A stretch of 64,000 nucleotides of DNA, taken from the NCBI GenBank assembly GCA_963921195.1, contig OY992540.1:175617896-175681895 (forward strand), given 5' to 3'. The first letter of the stretch is position 1, and each line of letters opens with the position of its first letter. Position numbers and translations under genes: made by a program. The notes beneath the pieces are model-generated. The model did no database searches, was not told the DNA's origin, and saw only the letters and a list, made by a program, of their open reading frames with translations. Positions 43,414 through 56,341 of the stretch are shown here, piece after piece. This stretch comes from Pegoplata infirma. Taxonomy: Eukaryota > Arthropoda > Insecta > Diptera > Anthomyiidae.

Positions 43414-44463
43414 CAGTTTTCCTTGTTTTTTAACAATAAATTTTTTATTGATATATATATTTAGAGTTTTATTCTAGTTCAAGACCAACAAAAAAATCTA
43501 ATTATGATATTCTCATAACAGATTATTTATTTATTGCTTTAAAAAAGTTGGTCATCTCATGGTTTATTGTATAGCTATTTCACCCGTACCAAGGGATTTT
43601 CAACAATATTTAGAGAATCATTCCTAATTGACTTGCACAAATATAAACCTTATATGCATCACAATACCTCATACTTAACGAGAATCACCATGCTGTTTTA
43701 TCATACAGATCTAAATCTTGTCTTGCAATTAGAAAATAACCAACGATTTTAAAGCAATGATTTACATTGAGACACTCTTTGAGTACCATCAATATAGTTG
43801 TTGGTAGTATTTGTATAAATACCAAAGCAATAAATAAATAATCTGTTATGAGAATATCATAATTAGATTTTTTCGTTGGTCTTGAACTAGAATAAAACTC
43901 TAAATATATATGTAAATATATAAAGACCGAATAAAACATTTTTTGTATTTTTAATGCAAAAAATAAATTAACAAAAAGTTAGTACGACTCTTTTCCATGT
44001 AAAACTAAAATGTTTACTGGGATAAAAAACAGTTGGTTGGTATTTATACAAATACTACCAACAACTATATTGATGGTACTCAAAGAGTGTCTCAATGTAA
44101 ATCATTGCTTTAAAATCGATGGTTATTTTCTAATTGCAAGACAAGATTTAGACCTGTATGATGCAACAGCATGGTGATTCTCGTTAAGTATGAGGTACTG
44201 TGATGCATATAAGGTTTATATTTGTGCAAGTCAATTAGGAATGATTCTCTAAATATTGTTGAAAATCCCTTGGTACGGGTGAAATAGCTATACAATAAAC
44301 CATGAGATGACCAACTTTTTTAAAGCAATAAATAAATAATCTGTTATGAGAATATCATAATTAGATTTTTTTTGTTGGTCTTGAACTAGAATAAAACTCT
44401 AAATATATATGTAAATATATAAAGACCGAATAAAACATTTTTTTGTATTTTTAATGCAAAAAA
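43414..44463. mobile_element. Fold-back element A (about 375-bp arms)
   Basis: Arms at 43455-43827 and 44036-44410 are near-perfect complements ('TAGAGTTTTATTCTAGTTC', 'ATTCTCATAACAGATTATTT', 'CACCCGTACCAAGGGATTTT'). The spacer repeats the outer right-arm end (43845-43968 resembles 44337-44463). Paralogous phrases occur in the fold-back at 46731-58960. Confidence 0.75.
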
Positions 44464-45300
44464 TTAATTTTTTATCGGTATATAATTTTTTTTTGGGATT
44501 TTACAATTTTTTTCGTAAATGTACAAATTTCCAAGGTAATTTTACAAAAAAAAATGGTTAAGGCACGAGAATTCCTTGTAAGCATTATCGCATCAAAAAA
44601 GTTTTAAATTTCCAATTTTATTGGTAAAAAATTTGTAAAATTACAAAAAAGCTCGTAATTTTTACTACCAATTCCCGTAAAATAGGAGGTTAGTTAAGTT
44701 ACGAGAAGTCCTTGTAATTTTTATCGCGTCAAAAAGTTGTAAATTTACAATTTTATTGGTGAAAACCTTGCAAATTGTTTGTAATTTTACAATAAAAATG
44801 TAATTTTTACTAGAAACTCTCTTAAAATAGGAGGTACTCGTAGCAAACAATCATTTTACGAGAATTTTTTGGTAACTTTACAAGATTTAAAAAAAAAACA
44901 TGTTAAATTACTAGAAAAAGTCTCGTTATCCTATGTTAATTTGTGTTTTGTGTGATCGAAATTTTCATTTTTTTATAAATTTACATTTTTATTGGTAAAA
45001 CGTTAGTTATCCGTAGCCAAAATTTACGAAAAAATTTTAAATTTACAAGAAAAAATTATTGTTCACAAGGAATTCTATTTTATAATAAAAACAAAAATCA
45101 AATAATTTTTACAAGGAATTCTCGTAAAAAAGGATGGAGCAAAAAATCTAGTTAAGTCGCGAGAATTCCTTTTGAGTTTTTTCGGGTCAAAAAAGCAGTA
45201 AATTTACAATTTTATTGGTAAAAAGCTTGAAAATTAAAAATTTTTTTGGTAATTTTTAATAGGAATTCTCGTAAAAGGTAGAAAAAAATTACAAGCATTT
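44464..45300. repeat. Diverged tandem repeats (about 140-150 bp period)
   Basis: Units anchored by 'CGAGAATTCCTTG' at about 44566, 44700 and 45157, each followed by 'AAATTTACAATTTTATTGGT'. Non-coding. Confidence 0.6.
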
Positions 45301-46361
45301 CACTCAAAAAAGTATGTCGGTAAAATCTACTACAAAAGACAGTTGTTTTGACTACATTTTGTCGTTGAAAAGGCGTCCACTACATATTACGGTAAAAACA
45401 ACTGAACATGTTGTTGTTTTTAACTATTGATTTTCAACTACAAAATGTAGTAAAAACTACTACAAAACTGTTTAATACAGTTGTTTTTTCTACAATTGCC
45501 TGAAATTTTATTTAAAAAATTTCTTAAACGTTTAAATGATTGATATTTATTTATTTAAAAAGCAATACATTTCAGTTGGTTGTATAGAATTTCGACATGA
45601 TGACAATTTTTTGATGTATTTATCTGGAATTATAGAAGAAAAAAATTATATTAATAAAATGTTAAACAAAATAAATTGATTGTTTTTTTAATAGTTCATT
45701 TCAAATTTTCACCGCTACTAATCAAAATTGGTCTGGAATAAAAAAAAAACGAAATGCTTTGGCACAATTGATTTATAAAAAAAAAGAATTAATTTGCAAT
45801 GTTATAAAAAAGTATGTACCTGTTCTGTTGTGTATACAAAGAAAAGAAAGATGGCACGCTCATAAGAAAACAAGACACTGCATACATTGTATTTTGTTTT
45901 TTTCCGATTGGTTTTTACACACGCTTATGTGAGCGCTATATTATACACACTTGTTATCTCATTTATCCACTTATTTTCTTTCGCTCAAGAATATTTTTCC
46001 AAAAACATATTTTTTGTTATAATTAAATTTAATAAATTGTAATTTAATTTATTTAGATATTATTTATTTGGTATAAAAATAATTCCTTTCGCATCCCGCA
46101 CGACCAACTCGTTCGACACATTCGTTTGCAATAAAAATTTCTAGAAAAAAACGAGTTTTTAGAAAAAAACTAAAAACAACTACATAAATCAACTATTACT
46201 ACAGTGTAGTATATTTTTTGTATTTATTTTTTGAAACTACTACAAAAAAAGTTGTTTGAGATTTTTTCACACAAAAACGACCGAAATTGTAGTTAAAAAC
46301 AACAGCTACTACTCACTACACAAACAACCGTCATGTAGTAACTGCAATAATTTTCTGAGTG
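45301..46361. mobile_element. CACTCA-ended element, intact copy (1061 bp)
   Basis: Starts CACTCAAAAAAGTATG and ends CTGCAATAATTTTCTGAGTG. Flanked by TT on both sides. Both ends have repeated 'ACTACA' / 'TGTAGT' phrases within 200 bp. It serves as the empty-site reference for the insertions in copy 2. Confidence 0.75.
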
Positions 46362-46363
46362 TT

Positions 46364-46730
46364 AACAAGTTTTTTTGTTAAGTGTATTTGTGCAATATGC
46401 AATTTTTAATCTGTGCAACATGGTTCTGTTTCCAATTAAAGTGTCCACATGGTTCTATCTGCAAAGCAATATGTGCTTTTTTGGTAAACAAGGTTCTATC
46501 AGCCAGTTAGAACCTTGTAAACTGAATCTCAAACCAAAAACACGTAGATAGAACCTTGTTGAATTGAATATCTCAGAAGCTGTAAGACATAGAGAAAAAC
46601 TGAGAACGCCAATCGAAAGAGCGTAGTCGCTTTAGTGCGATGCGATATATAACTCATTTTTGAAAAAAATGTCAGTTAGAACCTTGTTGTCCCAAGGTCG
46701 CGTTTTATTAAATTAATAGAGGGCCAAAAA
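46364..46730. other. Right-end subterminal repeats of the 37204-46702 element
   Basis: Contains at least five ACAAGGTTCTA/TAGAACCTTGT motifs, then the TIR end at 46702. No gene. Confidence 0.6.
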
Positions 46731-47432
46731 TATTTCTATATATGATATTGTCATAATAGAGTATTTTTAATTTATTGCTTTAAAAAAGTTACTCATCTCA
46801 TAGCATATCTGTACTGATCAGTTTCATCCCCACTAAAGGAATCATCAGCAAACTTTAGAGAATCATCGTTGGTCAAACATCAAACCAGACATAATATTTG
46901 ATATATTTCACAAGTTATATGAGAAATACTATTATGAAGGTCCGAAATCTGTTTTCCAACAAAAATAACTCTTTTAAAGCAAAAATTGTATGTACTAAAT
47001 CACCATCGGTAATTATTAATATATGTGTTGCTGTTATTTTACAATAACAACAGTACCTAACCAAACAATAGTGTTGGTAGGATAAGTCGTACTAAACTTT
47101 GCACTCAAAAAAGTATGTCGGTAAAATCTACTACAAAAGACAGTTGTTTTGACTACATTTTGTTGTTGAAAAGGCGTCCACTATATATTACGGTAAAAAC
47201 AACTGAACATGTTGTTGTTTTTAACTATTGATTTTCAACTACAAAATGTAGTAAAAACTACTACAAAAGACGGTATACAGTTGTTTTTACTACACTTGCC
47301 TGAAATTTTATTTAAAAAAATTTCTTAAACGTTTAAGTGATTGATATTTATTTATTTAAAAAGCAATACATTTCAGTTGGTTGTATAGAATTTCGACATG
47401 AAATTAAAATTTGTTGGTGTATTTATCTGGAA

Positions 47433-50400
47433 CTAGCTGGCCCGGTCCGCGTTGCTGGCCCAAATATAAGGTCAGTGTTATATTTCGTTTCGCTTCAAAT
47501 ATATAGCCCTGCAAAAAATGTAATGAATTTCTTGGCTTAATAAAATTTGTGGGCGTGGTTTTAAATAGGCAGATAATCACCTTCAAATTATGTTTTAGGA
47601 ACTTTAAAATAATTACCATGTCTTCTTCATTACGAACAACACAAAAATAAATTACCCATATCCTTTGTTCTTATCGTGAGTTATTGTCTTGGGTTCAAAC
47701 AAACCCTTATAGTTGTCCCGAATTTTCCATTCTTTTCTCAATTATATTTCATTATAAAAATAATTTGAACTATAATTATAATAAAAAATCGGTCCGGTCA
47801 GTAGTAGTCGACATATTTCGACAAAAGTGGGCGTTAAAATTTGTGTGGTAAGTTAAACTTGTACATATGTTAACAATATCCAAGGATTTAAAGTCAATTG
47901 TATCAAGTTTAATCTATTAAGAAATATTTCTTTTTTAATAGATCGAATTAGAGTAAAAATAACTTTTAGATATATCGATAAAAAGTGGGCGAGGACAATT
48001 TTTCTTTCCGAACAAATATATAGACCATTACGAACATTTAAACTAAAAAAATTAGCCAAATCGGTCCAGGCGTTCTCAATTGTTGCAAATTTTAAGGATA
48101 TTTGAAAAAAGTGGGCTTTGAAGTGGGGGAGGACAATAACTATTTTCGTAAAATCCTTACTTGGACTATAATGAGATGAGATGTATAGAAATAAAAGTTT
48201 GCGTGAAAAAGTTTTATTTCCGTTTAAACCTAAGTTGGACTATGACGAACATTAAAAATAAAGTTTAATCAAATCAAAGTTTAGAAAAGGAGGCGAAAAA
48301 ATGGGCGTGATTAATTTGTTTTCAAAAAAACCTAGGGTGAACATTAAAAAAAAGTAAGACGAACATTAAAAAAAACATTTTCCAAATCGGTTAGTTCTCA
48401 AGTGATGCGATTACCAACGAACTACATTTGATTTTTATTAATATTTTATTGTTCGATATTTTATTTGTCTCTAGAGCAAATTTTATGTATATCGAAAGAG
48501 TGCGTTTCAAATTTTCTTGCCGTCAAAACCTTATTTGAATTTAACCAACTCGGTCCATCCATTCAAAAGTGGGCGTAGAAATCGAAAATTGTTCTTTCAG
48601 AAAAACCTTAGTTGGGCTATGACGAACATTAAAAACAAAATTAGACCAATTGATCCAGACATTCCATGATTTAAAATATCGGGGTTTTCGTGACAACTGA
48701 CACAACTTTTGAAACCGATATCTTCCGATCGGGATGAAATTTGCACCAAGGTTAGTCCTATTGGATAGTAGTTCAGACACAAATTTTCAACGAGATCGGT
48801 CAATAACTCTCTGAGTTAGAGGGGGTCGAAATTTGACATTTTGGCCAAAGAGGTGTTGATTCTCATCCATGTAACTTCTTACCTATTGCTTTTAGCAAAA
48901 TGTGTCCCGAAGAGTTTAGATAGCTATTTCTTCAGTCTTTCGAAAAAAAAAAATATAAAAAAAATAAAAAAAAAATTTTTGATTTTTTTTCTTAAAAATC
49001 CAAAACTTTTTTGACTTTTTCCTCAAATTGGGCCCTTTTTTTTTTTTTTTTTTTTTGATTCAAAAGAAAGCTTAGGTGATTTACTTTAAGAGCTGTGGGG
49101 TCGCTTAGTGGGATGCGAGTGGGATATCTATGAAAAAATTTTTTTTTTAACTTTGGAATACTAAAAACGGTTCTTCAATTTGCACTATTAGGCGTGGGAT
49201 AGCTAACCAGTTTTCGATTTCGATCCGCGATACCCTCTAATTTTTTTAGGTTCGAAAAAGAAAGCACGAGCGAAAAAATGGGGGCGGTTGGGAGGGGCCA
49301 TATGGCCCCTCATTGGGGTCAAATTTGGGCGTAAAGAGGTAGAAATCCTCAAAAAGCCCCAAAACTCCCCTAGAAACGCCCCTGGAGGGGTGCAATGTGA
49401 GACCGACCTCCAATAATTTGCTACCCCCAACATTTTTCTTGAACATACTTTACCCCTATTTCCACTTCCTAAGGGGGCTCCCATACAAAATGACATTTTT
49501 ATAAAATTTGCTCCTACCGCTCTAACTGTCCATAGGGTGCCCCTAGAGATGTAAAATGTATGACCGACCCCCAATATTTTTTCAACTCCAACATTTTCTA
49601 AGAATATACCTACCCTTTATTTTCAACTCTTAAGGGGGTCCACATACATTTTTTTTCCATTTTTTTATTAGTTTTTAAAAATACATGTTTTTATAATTTA
49701 TGGGAGCCCCTTAAGGAGTGTAGATAGGGTGTTATGATGTTCGGACAAAATGTTGGTAACTAAAAAATAATGGGGGTTGGTCGTAATTTTTGCCTCTCTA
49801 GAAGGCACGGTAGGGGCGGTAGGAGCTGGTTTAATAAAACAAATTTATAAAAATTAAAAGAAATGTATGGGGACCACCTCAAGGGTTAAAGATACATTGT
49901 AGGTATGTTTGCAAAAAATGTTGGAATTAATAAAATAATGGAGGTCGGTCATACATTTGGCCCCACTAGGGGCACTTTAGGGTAAGTTAGAATGGTAGGA
50001 TCAAATTTTTTAAAAATGTTTTGTATGGGAGCCCCCTTAGGAAGTGGAAATAGGGGTAAGGTATGTTCAAGAAAAATGTTGGGGGCAGAAAATTATTGGA
50101 GGTCGGTCTCAAATTGCACGCCTCCAGGGGCGTTTCTAGGGGAGTTTTGGGGCTTTTTGGGTATTTTTACCTCTTTACGCCCAACTTTGACCCCAATGAG
50201 GGGCCATATGGCCCCTCCCCACCGCCCCCATTTTTTGGCTCGTGCTTTCTTTTTCGAACCTAAAAAAATTAGAGGGTATCGCGGATCGAAATCGAAAACT
50301 GGTTAGCTATCCCACGCCTAATAGTGCAAATTGAAGAACCATTTTTTGTGTTCCAAAGTTAAAAAAAAATAATTTTCATAGATATCCCACTCGCATCCCA

Positions 50401-51419
50401 CTAAGCGACCCCACAGCTCTTAAAGTAAATCACCTAAGCTTTCTTTTGAATCAAAAAAAAAAAAAAAAAAAGGCCCAATTTGAGGAAAAAGTCAAAAAAG
50501 TTTTGGATTTTTAAGAAAAAAAATCAAAAAATTTTTTTTTATTTTTTTTTCGAAAGACTGAAGAAATAGCTATCTAAACTCTTTGGGACACATTTTGCTA
50601 AAAACAATAGGTAAGAAGTTACATGGATGAGAATCAACACCTCTTTGGCCAAAATGTCAAATTTCGACCCCCTCTAACTCAGAGAGTTCTTGACCGATCT
50701 CGTTGAAAAATTGTGTCTGAACTACTATCCAATAGGACTAACCTTGGTGCAAATTTCATCCCGATCGGAAGACATCGGTTTCAAAAGTTGTGTCAGTTGA
50801 CACGAAAACCCCCATATATATAACGGGAAAAGTGAGCGTAAAAGTAGGCGTGGAAATTTGTCTTTCCTTGAAAATCTTCTACGGACTAAAACTAAATCGG
50901 TCTAGCCGTTATAGTTCTTTCGATACATAGAAAAAAGTGGGCGTGGGTAATTTTACTATCCGTTAAAACCTTAGTTGAATTATGACGAAAATATTCAACA
51001 AAAATTAGCCAAATTGGGCGTAGTAAATTTCATTTTTCATTAAAACCAAAGTTGGAATATGATGAAAATTCATTTAAAAAAAAATTAGACAAATCGGTGC
51101 AGCCATTATCAGATTTAAGATTAATTGAAAAAGTGGGCCTAAAAGTGGGCGTGGTCGATTTTTCTTTCAGTAAAAACTTAAATTGGATTACTACGAACAT
51201 TTAAATGAAAAAAATACCAAATCGGTGCAGCCATTTTCCGATTTTTGATAAATCGCCAAAAGTGGGCGTAAAAGTGGGCGTGGTCAATTTTTCTTCACGT
51301 AAAAACCTAAGTTGGACTATGACGAACATTTAAAAAAAAAAACTGTCCAAATCGGTCCAGCCGTTCTCAACTGATGCCGTTACCAACGAACGACAATTGA
51401 TTTTTATTTATATAGAAGA
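47433..51419 (-). mobile_element. Helitron, non-autonomous (3987 bp)
   Basis: On the minus strand it starts TCTTCTATATAAATAAAAAT and ends ...GGGCCAGCTAG, so 5'-TC and 3'-CTAG (CTRR). It lies between A and T of 'TCTATAA|TTCCAGAT' with no duplication, as shown by the empty site in the copy at 45625-45650. A GC-rich stem (GGCC...GGCC) precedes the CTAG. The interior has about 110-bp modules ('AAAGTGGGCGTGG', 'AAACCTAAGTTGGACTATGAC', 'CCAAATCGGTCCAG') on both sides of an inserted fold-back. No Rep/helicase. Confidence 0.85.
48681..50812. mobile_element. Fold-back element with about 1-kb arms
   Basis: Ends GGGGTTTTCGTG and complement. Arms 48681-49690 and about 49860-50812 match closely ('GACACAACTTTTGAAACCGA', 'GGGGCCATATGGCCCCTCAT'). 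The centre repeats a module of about 160 bp (about 49700-49860, 49863-50020, 50021-50190) with a 'TGGGAGCCCC' start. Mirror open frames in the arms (49203-49574 minus, 49992-50306 plus) have no recognised domain. A single arm of this family lies at 28692-29330. Confidence 0.8.
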
Positions 51420-52153
51420 TTATAGAAGAAAAAAATTATATTAATAAAATGTTGAACAAAATAAATTGATTATATTTACATTTGTTTTTTTAATAGTTTA
51501 TTTCAAATTATCACCGCTACTGATCAAAATTTGTCTGGAATAATAAAAAAACGAAATGCTTTGGTAAAATTGATTTATAAAAAAAAAAGAATTAATTTGC
51601 AATGTTTCAAAAAAGTATGTACCTGTTCTGTTGTGTATACAAAGAAAAGAAAGATGGCACGCTCATAAGTAAGTAAGTAAGTAAGTAAATTTTTATTGAG
51701 ACTTTTTCTTTTCGATAACAATAAATGGATATAAATTGTCAAAATTACAAAATAATTCTTAGAGCTAAGTATATTGGTTTTACTCTAATACACAATGAAT
51801 GAAAACGCTACTTGCTAAAAAATAATTTGAATATGTTGTATTGTACTGTAATTTGTTAACATTGATAATAATGCTTGCTCCCGACATTAACAGTTTCGTA
51901 CAGAGTGAATCTGTTAAAAAAATGGTACTTAAAACTAAATAACACTTAGCAATAATTATACACATTTTCAAAATAGTGTAACGAATGAGAACGTATCACA
52001 TAAAAAAATCACAGATAGATAACGTTAATGGTGAATTCGATGTCACCAAAAATTGATGTTAATTAAATAATAATCAAAATTAGACTTTATAAAATATTTT
52101 ATAAAATATGTGCTTAGTATAATATTTATATATAACTTTTTTTTTTCCTGCCC

Positions 52154-54983
52154 TCATCCTCTATGAGTACCCGGCGATGTTTTATGGTAAAAGTCTGGTA
52201 AAAGATAAGAATGTAGAATAATACCAATTGGAGATAAATAATTAGCGTCGCACCAATTTAAGCCGAATTCTTGTTCAAAAATGTCGTTCATAAGTACGTT
52301 GTCATGCCCAAGTAATTTATCAACAAATTTTTTTTGAAGAGAAAATACATACTGGCAAAATGGAACCACTGCTGATTGTGTGTAGATATAATTGTTAGAA
52401 TACCTTTTAGTGTATGATTCAAAATTTCTGTTGATGCACCGTCTAAGTACTCTTCTTTCAAATATCTCGAATTCCCTAGCTACTGTTGCGGAAATGGTGA
52501 ACCAAATCGGGAAAGCGTACGATAAGACAGATCGTATAGCTACCTTGTAAATAAGAAGCTTTGTGTTCTGTTGAAGATAGCTGCTTTTTAACAGCCTCGA
52601 AAACATCCCTGCGATTCTTTTGCCTTTGATCAAAACTGCTCTGCCATGATTATTAAATTTCATCAGCTTGTCAAAGGTTACACCGAGATATTTAATGCTT
52701 GATTTAAAGGGTATCTCGACTCCATTGTAAGCCAGACTGAGGTGTTTACTTTCGGGAACCACAAATCTCGGACATTTTCCAGAAGCATTTCTAATACAGA
52801 TTGCCTCGGATTTAGCAACATTTATCTCGATACCCCAGGTTTGGTAAAATCCACCAATTGCAGATAGATGAGCAGCAGTTTTTTCAAGTGCTAAAGCCGG
52901 AGACTCATTGTGTGCAAATATTAAACAGTCATCCGCATAAAGTATCGCTTTTGAATCACCTAACTCGTGCGGAAAATCATGAAGATACAAGTTAAATAAA
53001 AGAGGAGCTAGCACACTGCCCTGAGGCAGTGCATACACTGCCGAAGCCGGAAACCGAGTCGTTTAATTGTATGCAGAACTTACGTTCGGAAAAGTAACTT
53101 ACGAACATCTTTATAAGGTATGGATCCACACCCAAGTCAACCAACTTATACATAATGCCTTTATGACAAGCCGTATCAAACGCCCTTTGAATGTCCAATG
53201 ACACAGCGACAGTACATCTTTGATCTCTTAAGTTACGTGTTACGTCATCGTGAAATTTCAAGAGAGCGTGTTGCGTGGAATGAGCTTGACGGAACCCAAA
53301 CTGAAAACAAGAAATAGGGTCTATTACAAGCTGATCTTCAAGTTTTTGTTTCAGTACATGTTCAAATATTTTTCCCAAGTTAGAGAGTAGAGAAATTGGT
53401 CGAAATTCATTAAGCCTCTCGCTATTCTCCTTTTTCTTTAACGGCAAAATTTTTCCTATCTTCCAGGACGAAGGAAAGTACCCGTTGTTTAAGCAGTTGT
53501 TGAAGACTATTGTTAAAAATTTCAACGAGGTGTCTGGAAACCTTTTTATCAAAAAGTTGAAGACACCATCAACGCCGAAAGATTTTCTGTTTTTAATGGT
53601 TCTTACTATATCCCTCACAACATTCAGATTAACAAAGTGCATGGAATCCTCATTCTCCAAAGCCTCGAAGGTGTTGTCGAAAGAGTATATGTTACGAGGT
53701 ATGCTTGAAATACATGTAGTCGCACGACTATCTAAATCGGCCATGGGTCTTTTAGGCTGCTTTTCGCTATACACTCTTGAGTAGAAATCACGAAATAGCT
53801 CACATTTTTCATTATCGTCTAAGATAACGCGATTGTCCTCCAAAAGTCTGTTGCAAAATGGCGTTTTCTTATTTCCCATGATTCTATAGATTTCTCTGAA
53901 TGCTGAGGGACCCGGCTTTATCTGTTCTAAACTTTCGGCCTGTTCCAAATTCACAAGTTCTTTTATTAACAACTTTAATAGATGTATTTGTTTCGAGAGT
54001 ATATTATAATCTGCACCAAGTCTGTTTCCAGCTCTATGGTAAATTTTTTTTAAGTCCTTTTGCCACCTATGTTTTACGCGAAAGAACTTTTTAACTTTTT
54101 CTGAAATAAATATTTTATAATTTTTTATCTGGACTTTTTCAGAGTGTAAATTTGAAATTGAATTGCAGATCGACGTAAAGTCTTCTATTAGTTGGTCTAT
54201 TTCCTGGTTTTGTAGATTGTTGTAGGTGGATGGCATTATACTGTAGGTGGCAAGTTCCATATCCCGCCGAAAATCGTTCCAGTTTGTGCTCCTGTATAGC
54301 ACTTAGGAGATCTTTAACAAAACTCAAATGTGTTAAATTGTAGTTCCATTTTAATAGGATAGTGGTCCGAAAATGTGGGCAAACTCGTTATCTTAAAGTT
54401 GGGATTGTCACTATCAACAAGGTTGGTACTGACCAGAAAATGATCAAGGTATGATGACCCATTTGGATAAGAGGGTCTGCTATCACAAAGTACCATTGCA
54501 GTGAAGTACCATTGCTATTCTGCAGGCAGTCCCCCTAGATAGGATTCTTTGCATTTAGGTCTCACCAATCAAAACACCGTCAAAGTTCTGAGATTCATTT
54601 AGAATTTTATCTAGGCCTTCATGAATCTTTCTGACACTAAAATTACATGGAATATAGATTGATCCGAACAAAATTTTTTTACGTGAGTTGTCGACCACCA
54701 CTTCAACTTGAATAAATGCACCATGGAACCCAATATTGTCTATGGTAACGCGACTGTATGCGATTGAATCTTTTATAACAATTGCAACACCAATGGAAGA
54801 ATTGTCATATATGAAATCGTAGCCATTAAGTTTTATATTTCTATTACCCTTTAGATGGCATTCTTGTACAAATGCTATATCAATTTTATTATGGAACAGT
54901 ATGTTTACGAGATCTATACGTCGACTTGTTTCAACAAGTGAGCGTACATTGAACGTTAGGAAATTTAAGCTTTTAGGGATCAT
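52154..54983 (-). pseudogene. Jockey-type ORF2: endonuclease and RT
   Basis: Start 'MIPKSLNFLTFNVRSL' at 54983. Endonuclease residues: 'TFNVRSL', 'FVQECHLKG', a disrupted 'GVLIGET' (GDFN expected), 'SSYLDHFLVS' and 'FSDHYPIKME'. Breaks lie near 54530 and 54310. RT runs from 54302: 'SFGVDGVFNFLIKRF', 'FRPISLLSNLGKIFEH', 'FGFRQAHSTQHALL', 'VSLDIQRAFDTACH', then a frameshift near 53035 and 'ALPQGSVLAPLLFNLY' with an intact 'LYADD'. The C-terminus ends near 52154. Confidence 0.88.
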
Positions 54984-56341
54984 AGGAATTGTTAACTTTT
55001 GTAAGCAGCCTTCTAAATTCTGTTTTGGCTACATCTTTTGGCATTTGTGAGTATTCATTCAGGAAGTTTTGGACTTCCTGTTCGAGTGTAATCTGTTCAG
55101 GCTCCATTAAATATTTCGCCAGATTTAAAAATTGGACCACAATAGGAGGCTTGTTGCTATTTTGACTTGGACCAGGGATTTGGCTATGAAATTGACTGGC
55201 ATACGATATGCCTGGAGTTACCATTGAACCTGAAACCACTCTATTAACATTACTGGCGGCTGTAACCTTCCTATCACGAGCTTCTTTCATTAAAGCTTTT
55301 TTTATGAGAGACATATTTTTGGTAGGCTGGACACCCCCTCCAATCTGCTGGGTGGCCACCCTGACCACAATTAACACACACTGGGTCCGATTCTTCTCTA
55401 GAAACTCTGGAGCAATTTCTTGGCTCATGGTCCTTATCACATTTTACACATTTAAATTTTCTATTACAATTTTTTGCCATATGACCCCAAAGTTGACACC
55501 TTCGGCATTGTATCTCGTTTTATTTTCTCTTTGGCTTTTCCCACACAATCGTTTGGTTCAAAACATATCTTATGTGAGAAATGTCCTTAAGTCCCTTTCC
55601 TGGGTTAAGGGAGATTAAAAAAAGACCAGTATCAGTTTTATTTTTGGATGAAAACTTCGTAATGAACTTGGTGACCTTTGATATCACGTTTGGAACAATG
55701 GCATCCAATGCTCCCTTAATCTCTTCCGTTTCAGATTTGTAGTGCAAACCTCGAACCACAAAAGACAGCTGGCGTAATTCTTTCGGCGTAAAAGAATAAG
55801 AGTTAATCTTTTTTTCCTTTAATAGAGCCATCATTTCAGTATAAACATTCAAATCTGCAAGATAAAGCTTGCTTTTATGTTTGTTTACATTCTTTATTTT
55901 ATATAAAATTTTTGGAGTCAAAGCATCCAGCTGGTCTACCAATTTTTTTATGTTAACGTTGTATAATATAATAGGCGTGCAAAATTGTGTGCTTGTGGCC
56001 TGTACATTGTTGTTGTTGTTACGGCTTGTGGGCTGTACGTTGTTGTTGTTACGGCTGTTGTTGGGAATTTCGTTCCCGTTGTCATCCTGAATTTCCAACT
56101 CACCAAGAATAGCAAATCTATTCTGAGAGTTTTGCAACAGTGGAGTAGCCCCACTGCTACTACGAAGTTGGGAAACATCAACCGTTGTTGGAGAACTTAT
56201 GTGTTCATATCTTCCTCTTTTTGCATTGCAATTGTCGTCAATGAGTACATGGCCACCAGAAGTTGTAGCTTGGTTAGAAAATATTGAATCCTCCTTGTCT
56301 TCGAACTCCATCGAGGCCATTTCCAATGCACCTCCCGTCAT
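54973..56341 (-). pseudogene. Jockey-type ORF1 (gag-like), nonsense and frameshift
   Basis: Starts MTGGALEMASMEFEDKEDS. An Asn/Thr-rich stretch (about residues 95-115) comes from a GTT repeat. Then 'FCTPIILYNVNIKKLVDQL' and 'FTPKELRQLSFVVRGLHY', the conserved pre-zinc region of Jockey gag. A TAA at 55520-55522 interrupts the frame just before zinc knuckles CRRCQLWGHMAKNC, CVKCDKDHEPRNC and CVNCGQGGHPADWRGC. A frameshift near 55310 follows; the last part ends 'VNNSYDP', overlapping the ORF2 start. Confidence 0.85.

Larger units (their letters stand above)
37204..46702. mobile_element. TIR element with ACAAGGTTCTA subterminal repeats (spans nested LOA LINE)
   Basis: Ends CGCGACCTTGG(A/G)ACAACAAGGTTCTA and complement. 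About ten copies of an ACAAGGTTCTATCTGC-like motif in both orientations cluster at 37215-37530 and 46420-46690. The right flank starts TTTT and the left flank ends TTTTT, so a short T-rich duplication is likely. After removing nested elements only about 2 kb remains, with no coding sequence. Superfamily unknown. Confidence 0.65.

Noticed and set aside
49203..50306. Mirrored 123- and 104-codon frames as a candidate conserved peptide
   Set aside because: Arms of a palindrome share sequence by origin; frame retention alone is weak evidence, so it is listed only as a finding to test and not as a gene.
55208..56287. Plus-strand frames up to 136 codons
   Set aside because: Shadows of the Jockey-type ORF1 on the minus strand.
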